From contig NZ_JAHWFK010000042.1 of the NCBI RefSeq assembly GCF_019710575.1, forward strand, positions 124,001-188,000: a stretch of DNA of 64,000 bases, given 5' to 3'. This DNA comes from Paractinoplanes polyasparticus (lineage in GTDB: Bacteria > Actinomycetota > Actinomycetes > Mycobacteriales > Micromonosporaceae). Positions 35,208-44,604 of this stretch are shown piece after piece (the first letter of the stretch is position 1; every line of letters starts with the position of its first letter). Below the pieces are notes generated by a model. That model searched no databases. It had not been told where the DNA came from and worked only from the letters and a program-made list of their open reading frames with translations. Both the position numbers and the translations under genes were made by a program.

Positions 35208-36602
35208 GTGGACGCGCTCGATCTGGCCCGATGGCAGTTCGGCATCACCACCGTTTACCACTTCCTGTTCGTGCCGATCACCATCGGCATGTCCGCTCTG
35301 GTAGCCGGCCTGCAGACCGCCTGGGTGCGGACCGGCAAGGAGCACTATCTGCGCGCCACCAGGTTCTGGGGCAAGCTCTTCCTGATCAACTTCGCGATGG
35401 GCGTGGTCACCGGCATCGTGCAGGAGTTCCAGTTCGGCATGAACTGGAGCGACTACTCGCGCTTCGTCGGCGACGTCTTCGGAGCCCCGCTGGCGATCGA
35501 GGGGCTGCTCGCCTTCTTCCTCGAGTCGACCTTCCTCGGCCTGTGGATCTTCGGCTGGGATCGCCTGCCGAAGCGCCTGCACCTCGCCACGATCTGGCTG
35601 GCCTCGATCGGCACGCTGCTGTCGGCGTACTTCATCCTGGCGGCCAATTCGTGGATGCAGCACCCGGTCGGTTACACCGTGAACCCCGTATCGGGCCGGG
35701 CCGAGCTCACCAGCATCTGGGCGGTGCTGACCAACTCCACGACGCTGGTCACCTTCCCGCACACCATCACGGCGTGCTTCCTGACCGCCGGGGCCGTGCT
35801 GCTCGCGGTGAGCGCCTGGCACCTCAAGCGCCGCAACCAGGAGGACGTGTTCCGCCCGGGCCTCAAGCTCGGCGCCTGGGTGGTGCTGATCGCCGGGGTC
35901 GGCGTGCTGATCACCGGTGACTTGCAGGCGCGCATCATGACCGAGCAGCAGCCGATGAAGATGGCCGCGGCCGAAGCGCTGTACGACACGTCCAAGCCGG
36001 CGAGCTTCTCGATTTTCACGATCGGGTCGCTCGACGGGCGCGAGGAGATGGCAAGCGTGCGTATCCCGTCGCTGCTGTCGTTCATGGCCACCGGCAGCCC
36101 GGGCGGCGAGGTCGAGGGCATCAACAACCTCCAGGCCGAGTACGCCGAGAAGTACGGACCCGGCGACTACACGCCCTATGTGCCGGTCACCTACTGGTCG
36201 TTCCGCCTCATGATCGGCTTCGGTGGGCTCGCCATGCTCGTGGCCCTCGCCGCGCTCTGGGCCACCCGCCGCGGCCGGGCACCCACCAACCGGTGGCTGT
36301 GGCTCGCCGCGATCACCTCGATCGGCATGCCGCTGGCGGCCAACTCGTTCGGCTGGATCTTCACCGAGATGGGCCGCCAGCCGTGGACGGTCTTCGGCGT
36401 CTTCAAGACCGCGGACAGCGTCTCACCCTCGGTCGGAGCCGGGTCGGTCGCCACTTCGTTGATCGTGCTCACCCTGCTCTACGGAGTGCTCGCCGTCGTC
36501 GAGGTCGGGCTTTTCGTCCGGTACGCCCGGGCCGGCGCTCCGGAGCTGCCACCGGCGAGCGACGACGACTCCGAAGACCGCCCCCTCGCCTTCGCCTACT
36601 GA
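35208..36602 (+). CDS. cydA: Cytochrome bd ubiquinol/menaquinol oxidase subunit I
   Basis: The protein has 464 residues with a GTG start after GGAAAGGACCCGCTC. Heme ligands and acidic residues match E. coli CydA with an offset of one: H18 (VYHFLFVPIT), E98 and E106 (LAIEGLLAFFLEST), H185 (TFPHTITACF); GRQPW is present near the C-terminus. The Q-loop is of the short type. The enzyme reduces O2 with high affinity using quinol in the membrane. It is the first gene of cydABDC and has a consensus DevR-like box 57 bp upstream. Confidence 0.95.
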   Translation: MDALDLARWQFGITTVYHFLFVPITIGMSALVAGLQTAWVRTGKEHYLRATRFWGKLFLINFAMGVVTGIVQEFQFGMNWSDYSRFVGDVFGAPLAIEGLLAFFLESTFLGLWIFGWDRLPKRLHLATIWLASIGTLLSAYFILAANSWMQHPVGYTVNPVSGRAELTSIWAVLTNSTTLVTFPHTITACFLTAGAVLLAVSAWHLKRRNQEDVFRPGLKLGAWVVLIAGVGVLITGDLQARIMTEQQPMKMAAAEALYDTSKPASFSIFTIGSLDGREEMASVRIPSLLSFMATGSPGGEVEGINNLQAEYAEKYGPGDYTPYVPVTYWSFRLMIGFGGLAMLVALAALWATRRGRAPTNRWLWLAAITSIGMPLAANSFGWIFTEMGRQPWTVFGVFKTADSVSPSVGAGSVATSLIVLTLLYGVLAVVEVGLFVRYARAGAPELPPASDDDSEDRPLAFAY

Positions 36603-36621
36603 CGCCCACGGAGACTCTGAC

Positions 36622-37613
<992 letters not shown>

Positions 37614-37617
<4 letters not shown>

Positions 37618-39305
37618 AGCCCCTCGACCCGCGGCTGCTGCGGTACGCCCGCAGTACCCGCGTCTACCTGGCTGCAACCGTCGCCCTCGGGGTGGTGCTC
37701 GCCGCGCTGATCGTCGCCCAAGCGACCCTGCTGGCGCACGGCATCACCGCAGTGTTCCTCGACGGCGCCGATCTGCGGACGCTGACGCCGACTCTGGTCG
37801 CGCTCGCCGCCGTGGTCGCCGGCCGGGCGGTGGTCGCGTGGGCACAGGAGACCGTCGCGGTCCGGTCCTCCGCGTCGGTCAAGAGCGAGCTGCGCAGCCG
37901 CCTGCTGGCGCACCTGGCGGCCGTCGGGCCGGCCCGCGGAGGCGACACCGGGGCGGTCACGACGCTGATCACCCGGGGACTCGACGCCCTCGACGCCTAC
38001 TTCGCCCGCTACCTGCCCCAACTAGTGCTCGCGGCGCTGGTACCGGCGGTCGTGCTGGCCCGGCTGCTGCCGGCCGACCTGACCGCCACCATCACCATCG
38101 CGCTGACCCTGCCCCTCATCCCGGTCTTCATGGCCCTGGTCGGCCTGCACACCGAAGCCGCCAACCGCCGCCAGTTCCGCCTGCTCAGCCGGCTCTCGCA
38201 CCACTTCCTCGACGTGGTCGCCGGCCTGACCACACTCAAGATCTTCGGCCGAGCCGGCGCCCAAGTGGCCACGATCCGGCGGATCAGCACGGAGCAGCGC
38301 CGGCTCACCATGCGAACGCTGCGCGTCGCGTTCCTGTCCTCGCTCGTCCTCGAACTGCTGGCCACGCTGTCGGTGGCGCTGGTCGCGGTCGGCATCGGCC
38401 TGCGCCTGGTCTCCGGCCATCTCGACCTGACCACGGCGCTGCTCGTCCTGATCCTGGCGCCGGAGGCGTATCTGCCGCTGCGTCAGGTGGGCGCGCACTA
38501 CCACGCCAGCGCCGAAGGGCTGGCGGCCGCCGAGGAGGCCTTCGCGATCCTCGAAACCCCGGCGCCCGCACGCGGGACGGCGCAGGCGCCGACCGGGACG
38601 ATCGTCTTCGACGACGTGGTGGTCCGCTACCGCGACCGGGACGCGCTGCGCCTGTCCGCGACGATCGAACCCGGCCAGATCGTGGCCCTGATCGGGCCGA
38701 GCGGCTGTGGCAAGTCCACCGCGCTCGACGTCCTGCTCGGCTTCGTCGCCCCGGACCACGGCCGGGTCACCGTCGGCGGCGTCGACCTGGGCGAAGTCGA
38801 CCCGGCCGCCTGGCGGTCCACGATCGCATGGGTGCCGCAGCGGCCGTACCTGTTCGCCGGCAGCATCCGCGACAACATCGCCCTCGGCGGGCCGCCCACG
38901 CGCACCCCTGCGCCGCCTACGGCGTTCGCGTACTGCTTCACCGGCGCCTTGCCCGACGCACCCGCCCCCGATGTGACGGCCGCGGCGCGACTCGCCGGCG
39001 CCGACGGCTTCATCGCCGAGCTGCCGGACGGCTACGACGCCGCGCTGGGCGACAACGGCGCCGGGCTCTCGGCCGGGCAGCGACAGCGGATCGCCCTGGC
39101 GCGCGCGTTCCTGCGCGACGCTCCGATCGTGCTGCTCGACGAACCGACCGCCAACCTGGATGCCGGCACCGCAGCCGAGGTGATGGCCGCCATCCGGCAC
39201 CTCGCCCGTGGCCGTACGGTCGTCATCGCCGCGCACCGCCCAGAACTGATCGCCTTGGCCGACCGCGTCGTCGACGTGGTCCCGCAGCCGGTGGGTGTCC
39301 GATGA
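37614..39305 (+). CDS. cydD: ABC transporter CydD (cytochrome bd assembly)
   Basis: The protein has 563 residues from the GTG overlapping the cydB stop. A six-helix exporter domain (about 1-320) is followed by the ATPase: IGPSGCGKSTALDVLLG, LSAGQRQRIALARA, IVLLDEPTANLDAG. A proline/alanine-rich insertion (about 425-460) lies between the Q-loop and the signature. CydDC exports cysteine/glutathione, or handles heme according to recent work, and is needed to assemble cytochrome bd. The stop overlaps the cydC start (ATGA). Confidence 0.93.
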
Positions 39306-40960
39306 GCTGGATCCGGTTGCTGCGGACCGCGGCCTCGCCCGCCGCCGGGGGACTGGTGCTGGCCGTCCTGGCCGGAACCGGCGCGGCCGGCGCGGCGGTC
39401 GGCCTGATGGCCGTCTCCGCGTGGCTGATCTCCCGCGCCGCCCTGCACCCGCCGGTGCTGCACCTGATGGTCGCCATCGTCGCCGTGCGCGCCTTCGGCC
39501 TCAGCCGCGGCGTCCTGCGCTACGCCGAACGGCTGGCCGGGCACGACGCGGCCCTGCGGGTCCTAGAGCGGCTGCGGGCCCGCGTCTTCGCCCGGCTGGC
39601 CGAGCTGGCCCCGGCCGGGCTCGCCGGCTACCGCCACGCCGACCTCGCCCAACGGCTGTCCGCCGACGTGGACGCCGTGCTCGACATGCTGACCCGGGTG
39701 CTGCTGCCGTATGCGGTCGCGGCCCTCGTCGGTCTCGGCTCCGTGCTGCTGGTCGGTGCGTACTCGCCGGTGGCGGGACTGGCCCTCGCCGGCGGGCTGC
39801 TGCTGGTCGGCGCTGTCGTGCCGGTGCTGCAGTCCCGCGCCGCACGCCTCGCCGACGGGCGCCGGGCGCCGCTGCGCGCCGAACTGGCCGCCGGCACCGT
39901 CGACCTGGTGCACGGACTGCCGGACCTGCTCGCGTACGGCGCAGCCGGCAGCCGGCTCGCCGGGCTGGCCGAGTCCGATGCGAAGCTGCGCCGGGCCGAG
40001 CAGCGCTCCAGCGCCCTGGCCGGCGTCTCCGCCGCCGTCACCGCGCTGGCCACCGGCATCTGCCTGCTCGTCGGTCTCGCCGCCGGCGCGGTCGCGGTCC
40101 GCTCCGGCGCCCTCTCCGGCGAGCTGCTGGCCGTCGTCGTGCTGACCCCTCTCGCGGTGTTCGAGACCGCCGCCGTTCTGCCCGCTGCGGCGCAGCACTT
40201 CGCGGCCGCCCGTGCCTCGCTGCGCCGACTGGCCGACGTGCTGTCCACACCGGCGCCGGTCACCGCCCCACCCGCGCCGGTCGACGTCCCGGACGGCCCG
40301 CACACGCTGCGCCTCGAGGCGGTCGCCGCCGCCTGGACGCCGGGCCGCACCGTGCTGCACGGCGTTGACCTCGAGCTGCTGCCCGGCGCCCGAGTCGCGC
40401 TGGTGGGTCCCAGCGGCAGTGGCAAGAGCACCGTGGCGGCGCTGCTGGTCCGCTTCCTCGACCCCACTGCCGGTCGGGTCACCCTCGACGGCATCGACCT
40501 GCGCCGGATCGCTCCCGAACAAGTGCGGCAGGTCGTCGGCTACCTGCCCGAGGACGCCTACCTGTTCGACACCACCATCGCGGCGAACCTGCGCGTCGCC
40601 CGGCCTGACGCCACCGCCGAGCAGCTGCGCGGTGTCCTCGCGCAGGCCCGCTTGCTGGACTGGATCGACACCCTGCCCGACGGGGTCGAGACGCTGGTCG
40701 GCGAGCACGGCCGGGCACTGTCCGGCGGCCAGCGGCGCCGCCTCGCGCTGGCCCGGGCGCTGCTGGCCGGATTCCAGGTGCTGATCCTCGACGAGCCCAC
40801 CGAGCACCTCGACGACGAGACCGCCGTCGCACTCCTCGACGACCTGCTGGCCGCGGCCGGCGACCGCACCGTCCTGGTCATCACCCACCGGGCCGACATC
40901 GCCGGTCACGTGGACCGGCTCGTCGACCTCGGCCGTCACCGCGTTCCGGCGCCGGTATGA
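39302..40960 (+). CDS. cydC: ABC transporter CydC (cytochrome bd assembly)
   Basis: The protein has 552 residues. The membrane domain begins MSWIRLLRTAASPAAGGLVL and includes VSAWLISRAALHPPVLHLMVAIV, typical of CydC. The ATPase has VGPSGSGKSTVAALLVRF, LSGGQRRRLALARALLAG and VLILDEPTEHLDDE. It partners CydD in the inner membrane. It is the last gene of the operon and is followed by a hairpin. Confidence 0.93.
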   Translation: MSWIRLLRTAASPAAGGLVLAVLAGTGAAGAAVGLMAVSAWLISRAALHPPVLHLMVAIVAVRAFGLSRGVLRYAERLAGHDAALRVLERLRARVFARLAELAPAGLAGYRHADLAQRLSADVDAVLDMLTRVLLPYAVAALVGLGSVLLVGAYSPVAGLALAGGLLLVGAVVPVLQSRAARLADGRRAPLRAELAAGTVDLVHGLPDLLAYGAAGSRLAGLAESDAKLRRAEQRSSALAGVSAAVTALATGICLLVGLAAGAVAVRSGALSGELLAVVVLTPLAVFETAAVLPAAAQHFAAARASLRRLADVLSTPAPVTAPPAPVDVPDGPHTLRLEAVAAAWTPGRTVLHGVDLELLPGARVALVGPSGSGKSTVAALLVRFLDPTAGRVTLDGIDLRRIAPEQVRQVVGYLPEDAYLFDTTIAANLRVARPDATAEQLRGVLAQARLLDWIDTLPDGVETLVGEHGRALSGGQRRRLALARALLAGFQVLILDEPTEHLDDETAVALLDDLLAAAGDRTVLVITHRADIAGHVDRLVDLGRHRVPAPV

Positions 40961-40979
40961 GTCAGCGACTTCGTCACCA

Positions 40980-41007
40980 CCGCGGACTTCCGTTCCTCCG
41001 TCCGCGG
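40980..41007 (+). terminator. Hairpin after cydC
   Basis: CCGCGGAC at 40980-40987 pairs with GTCCGCGG at 41000-41007 with a 12-base loop, 20 bp after the cydC stop. Confidence 0.6.
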
Positions 41008-41340
41008 CGCGAACACGGCTCGCGGACCGGTGACCACGGTCGTCCTCGGTAAGGGCCGCACGACGTTGAACGCGCTGGGCAAGTCGTCACCTCACCCGTA
41101 ACGGTCGCCGGCTCGGCGCTCGCGTTCGAAGGCAACGTGACGGTGCGGATCCTCCAGGTGACCGGACACGTCGTGCGGGTTGGCGAAGGCGAGGACGAGA
41201 TCGTGCATCTGGCGAACATGCGAGGCGAGGTCGGCAAGCTTCGCGCGCCGCGCGAGCCGACCGATCCGCTCGGCTGGCGGAGCACGTCTGAGCCGCGGAA
41301 GCCGAGCGGATCGAGCCAGGGCAGATCGGCGTGCGCGGGA
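41008..41340. other. Intergenic stretch without a convincing gene
   Basis: These 333 bases hold short open frames on both strands. A minus-strand frame ending near 41092 (with LADLASHVRQMHDLVLAFAN) and a plus-strand one (VTVRILQVTGHVV) have no recognised family. I see no RNA gene. It may be eroded coding sequence. Confidence 0.3.
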
Positions 41341-41355
41341 GGGACTTTCGTCCCT
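41341..41355 (+). promoter_or_regulatory. DevR-like box, perfect palindromic form
   Basis: GGGACTTTCGTCCCT, flanked by GCGCGGGA and TGCCGCGC so the symmetry extends over about 30 bases. It lies 48 bp before the small membrane protein gene at 41403. Confidence 0.75.
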
Positions 41356-41402
41356 GCCGCGCACCGTCTGGAGCGGCGAGCATGGAAGCCGGGAGGTGAG
41401 AA

Positions 41403-41696
41403 ATGATGTTGTTCGCTCTCACGGTATTCCTAGTGCTCATTGCGATCTGCGCGCTGCCTGCCGTCTTCGACTGGTATGACGAAGCGAAAAAGCATCGCGA
41501 CGTCGCCGAGGCCAAAGAGCTGGCGGCCACCGTACCGTCGCGGCCGGAAAGCCTGGAGGGTGTTCTGGTCGCGCAGCTGACCGCCGATGAGATCAACCGC
41601 GGTCAGTACATCCGAGCCATGGCAAAGGTCGCTGCTCGAGACGACGAGCGCCACCCTCTCGCGGTGCCGCCGGAGACGGGCGCCGCGGACGTCTGA
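41403..41696 (+). CDS. Small single-pass membrane protein of unknown function
   Basis: The protein has 97 residues with an ATG after GGGAGGTGAGAA. One helix at the N-terminus (LFALTVFLVLIAICALPAVF) is followed by a cytoplasmic-looking charged tail: DWYDEAKKHRDVAEAKELAA, then PESLEGVLVAQLTADEINRG and QYIRAMAKVAARDDERHPL. The tail resembles a SHOCT-like short helical motif (L-x-x-G-I-x3-Q-Y). It has one of the best boxes of the window upstream and a 42-bp palindrome just downstream. A possibly truncated relative lies at 20770. Confidence 0.75.
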   Translation: MMLFALTVFLVLIAICALPAVFDWYDEAKKHRDVAEAKELAATVPSRPESLEGVLVAQLTADEINRGQYIRAMAKVAARDDERHPLAVPPETGAADV

Positions 41697-41720
41697 AAGT
41701 TGTGAATGCCATGTATGCGC

Positions 41721-41762
41721 GGCAGCGTCAGACACGTGGTCGACCACGTGTCTGACGCTGCC
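41721..41762. repeat. Perfect 42-bp palindrome
   Basis: GGCAGCGTCAGACACGTGGT at 41721-41740 is followed by CG and its exact reverse complement at 41743-41762; the centre GTCGAC is itself symmetric, so all 42 bases are palindromic. It lies 24 bp after the small membrane protein stop. As RNA it would form a very stable 20-bp hairpin, but with almost no loop and no U-tract; a terminator or a protein/recombinase site are both possible. Confidence 0.85.
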
Positions 41763-42181
41763 GACCTTTGCGGAGAAGCACCCGCTGAGAGTTGAGGTGT
41801 GCTCGCCGCTGAGCCGGGTCATCGACACCGCCGAGTTGCTGCCCTCAGTCTGATCGGGACAGCAGCACGGCGGCGTGCCGGTCGGCTCACGCGGGATGCC
41901 GGGCATCCAGCAGGGAAGCGGCCAGCTCCACGGCCCACTTCCGGGCGCGGTCCAGCTCTCCGGCGACCAGCGGACCGGTGGTCCCGGGACCAGCCGGCCC
42001 GGCGGGACCTCAGGAGCTCCTTCAGCACCGTCCGGCCTTCGGCCGCCCTGCTGTCGTCGGCCGGATGCTCGAGCGGGACTGACGCCGTCGTGCTCGCCGA
42101 CTGGGGATGGACGCTCGGGCGGTGTGAACTCCGTCGACCGGGCGTGGACTCTCCGGCTCCAGTGAGGACCCGGACCGTAGC
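41763..42181. other. Intergenic stretch with possible gene fragment
   Basis: No complete gene is seen. On the minus strand, about 41890-41960 reads LDRARKWAVELAASLLDARH before a stop, which looks like the end of a small helical protein. The rest has no recognised coding pattern. Confidence 0.3.
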
Positions 42182-43156
42182 TCAGGATGCGGCCTGCTGG
42201 ACGACCTCGCCGACCGGACGCCGAGGCGTGGCCGGTGCCGGCTGGCCGTAACCGAGCCGGATCACCATCTGCGCGAACCGGCCGGCGCGCCGGTCGGTGA
42301 GCACCTCGCGGATGCCCGGAATCTCCACCGGCTGGCTGATCGGGGTGGTGGCCAGATGCCGCGTGGTCGCGGTGAGCAGCACCCGCTGCAGGGCCTGGCC
42401 CGCCCGGATCCAGTCGGCCGGGTCGTCGCCGCCGGTGGTGAGCACGGCGATGGTCGGATGGCTCTCAAACTTCTCAGCGCGACGTTGCCGCTGCGGATGC
42501 ACGATGCCGAAGTCGCGCATCGGTAGCCGTTCCAGGGCGTCCCACGGGCCGTACGCGGCGGTCGGGACGCCGTCGCGGCGGCGAGCCGCGGGGCGGGTCC
42601 ACTTGCCCATCTCCGCGCGGTAGCCGTCGCGGGCACGCAGGCGTCGCTCCGCCTCCCGGCCCAGACCGGCGATGATGGTACGGCTCGCCGCCCCGGCCAC
42701 GGTCAGCGCTGCGCCCTCGTGGCCTGCCGCCGCGCGTAGCTCCTCGAGGACGTCGGCCGGTACCACCTTGGGCAGGAACGGTTGCCGGTTGGTGTGCCGT
42801 CGCTCGATCGCGTCGGCGAGTTCGAGCACCGCCGCGGACGGCTCGGCGGGTTGGCCGGGCCGGATCACGGCCACCAGGTCAGGGCGGTCCGGGTCGGGCA
42901 GGACGGCCAGTTCCGGCATGCGGCCGGCCCGGCGCAGCGCCAGCCGCAGCGTGAAGACGGCCGCGCCGACGCTGACCATGAGTTCCCGGCCGTCCGGGTC
43001 GAGCACGTCGAGTTGCCGATCGCGGTCCGCGTACACCTCGATCGCCTCGCCCGTCAGCGCGAACCGCCACGGCTGACTGTTGTGCAGGGAGGGCGCCAGG
43101 GTCGCCGCATGTACGCAGCGCATGAGCTCCGGTGTGGCAAGGACGGACGCGTTCAT
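42182..43156 (-). CDS. Acg-family nitroreductase-like protein
   Basis: The protein has 324 residues with an ATG after AGGAGGTAGGTTC. Signatures are TLAPSLHNSQPWRFAL, IERRHTNRQPFLP, IRAGQALQRVLLTATTRHLA with TTPISQPVEIPG, and IRLGYGQP. It is the closest in pattern to the protein at 20986-21966. It is divergent from a wax-ester synthase/DGAT remnant, the same arrangement as Rv3131 and tgs1 (Rv3130c) in M. tuberculosis. No clear DevR-like box was found in the 125 bp between them. Confidence 0.88.
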   Translation of the reverse strand: MNASVLATPELMRCVHAATLAPSLHNSQPWRFALTGEAIEVYADRDRQLDVLDPDGRELMVSVGAAVFTLRLALRRAGRMPELAVLPDPDRPDLVAVIRPGQPAEPSAAVLELADAIERRHTNRQPFLPKVVPADVLEELRAAAGHEGAALTVAGAASRTIIAGLGREAERRLRARDGYRAEMGKWTRPAARRRDGVPTAAYGPWDALERLPMRDFGIVHPQRQRRAEKFESHPTIAVLTTGGDDPADWIRAGQALQRVLLTATTRHLATTPISQPVEIPGIREVLTDRRAGRFAQMVIRLGYGQPAPATPRRPVGEVVQQAAS

Positions 43157-43281
43157 GAACCTACCTCCTGCAGTGACGCTATGCGGTCGAGACCGGGACC
43201 GGCAGAGTCGTTGGACCCGAGTTCACCGAGCCGGTGCGGGAGTCGATCGGCCCCGCCCGACGGCGCCGTGCTGCTGGAACG

Positions 43282-43614
43282 ATGAAGTCATCCGGCGGCC
43301 TGCGGCGTGCGGTGGCGGGCTTGCGCGAACTCGGCATCGGGCGGGTGCGTCCGCAGCTGGCCGAGCTCATCTCCCTTGTGCGACCGACGTCCCGTTGCCG
43401 TGCACTGGTACGCCACCGGATCGGCCAGCTGGTGCCGATGGTGGCGACCCCCGGCGATACGGGTGTCACCTTCGCCGCGTTGTCCTACGCGGGCAAACTG
43501 ACCATCAGCGTGATCGCCGATCCCGGCATCGTGCCCGAGTACGACGCGCTGGCCGCCGCTGTCCGAAGGACCTTGACCGTCCTGGCCCGGAAGCACGAGA
43601 TGCGAGCGCGATGA
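43282..43614 (+). pseudogene. C-terminal remnant of a wax ester synthase/diacylglycerol acyltransferase
   Basis: The 110-residue frame contains VTFAALSYAGKLTISVIADP and YDALAAAVRRTLTVLA, the C-terminal WS/DGAT signature (SYAGxL followed by an acidic valine-rich segment). The N-terminal half with the HHxxxDG active site is absent, so no acyltransferase activity is expected. In M. tuberculosis tgs1 is DosR-induced and makes storage triacylglycerol in hypoxia. The neighbouring nitroreductase supports descent from that gene pair. Confidence 0.55.
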
Positions 43615-43851
43615 GCGTGGTCAGGCGGCCTCCGCCCGTAGCTTCGCGTGGTCGGCTCACCTCCGGCGGGGGTAAACGCCGTGCAGTCCGATTGGACTGG
43701 ACGGGGACGAAAGGTGACCAGCCGTAGTATCGAAGCACCCAACGAAAGCCCGACCCGAACCACAGGATCGTCACTGTGCAACGGATTCACGTCATGGCGA
43801 GCTCGGCCGGGACCTGCGAGGCCCTCGTGGTGCACAGGCGTTGTCGCGTCG

Positions 43852-44604
43852 TCAGTAGACCGTCAGGCCGTGGTTGCGGAACTGTGCGCGGGCCCGGCGT
43901 AGCAGCGCCTCGTCCGGCGCAGGCGTGTCGGCCAGCGGGAACGGCAGGCCGAGGGCCGCGTACTTCTGGGCGCCGAGCCGGTGGAACGGCAGCACTTCGA
44001 CGCGTTCGACGGTGGGCACGCCGGCCGCGATCGCGGCGACGGCGTCGACGTTGGCGGGTTCGTCGGTGAGGCCCGGAACGAGCACGAAGCGGACCCAGAT
44101 GGGCTTGCCGCGGTCGGCGAGGCGGTGGGCGAAGCGCACGGTGGGCTCCAGCCGTCCGGTCCCGGTCACCTTCCGGTACGTGCCAGGGTCGCCGGACTTG
44201 ATGTCCAGGAGCACCAGGTCGGTGGCGTCGAGCAGGGCGTCGTCGGCACGGTCGCCGAGGAAGCCGCTGGTGTCCAGCGCGGTGTGCAGGCCGATGTCGT
44301 GGCAGCGGCGCAGCACCTCGCGGGTGAAGGCGGGCTGCTGCAACGGCTCGCCGCCGCTGAGCGTGACGCCGCCGTGGGCGACTTTGAGGAAGCGTTCATA
44401 CCGCCGGATCTCGATCATCAGGTCGTCGGCCGAGGTGTGTCGACCGTAGCGGCGGTACTGAGTGTCGGGGCTGTGGCAGTAGAGGCAGCGCAGCGGGCAT
44501 CCGGCGAGGAAGGCCACGAACCGGGTGCCCGGCCCGTCCACTCCGGTCGAGATGTCGAAGGAGTGGAGCGAGCCGGTCACCGGCGCCGAGACGACGGCAG
44601 TCAT
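43852..44604 (-). CDS. pflA: Pyruvate formate-lyase activating enzyme (radical SAM)
   Basis: The protein has 250 residues; a GTG three bases earlier is also possible. The radical SAM cluster motif is CPLRCLYCHSPDT (CxxxCxxC) near residue 37, after FVAFLAGC. TLSGGEPLQQPAFTREVL, LDTSG and DLVLLDIKS follow. It uses SAM and a 4Fe-4S cluster to install the glycyl radical on PflB. Start and PflB stop overlap (TGATG), so the pair is coupled. Function requires anoxic or near-anoxic cytoplasm. Confidence 0.93.
   Translation of the reverse strand: MTAVVSAPVTGSLHSFDISTGVDGPGTRFVAFLAGCPLRCLYCHSPDTQYRRYGRHTSADDLMIEIRRYERFLKVAHGGVTLSGGEPLQQPAFTREVLRRCHDIGLHTALDTSGFLGDRADDALLDATDLVLLDIKSGDPGTYRKVTGTGRLEPTVRFAHRLADRGKPIWVRFVLVPGLTDEPANVDAVAAIAAGVPTVERVEVLPFHRLGAQKYAALGLPFPLADTPAPDEALLRRARAQFRNHGLTVY

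Noticed and set aside
32090..35251. A 1053-codon open frame on the minus strand
   Set aside because: It is antisense to adhE and the CBS-BON gene, has no family signature, and arises from GC-rich codon bias.
37838..40960. Long frame whose first part is arginine-rich
   Set aside because: Only its C-terminal part (from 39302) is CydC; the upstream part is cydD read out of frame.
43157..43281. Search for a DevR box between the nitroreductase and the WS/DGAT remnant
   Set aside because: Only GGGACCGGCAGAGTC-like half matches were found, too weak to list.
43703..43717. GGGACGAAAGGTGAC, resembling a DevR box
   Set aside because: The right half-site is broken and no gene starts at a suitable distance on either strand.
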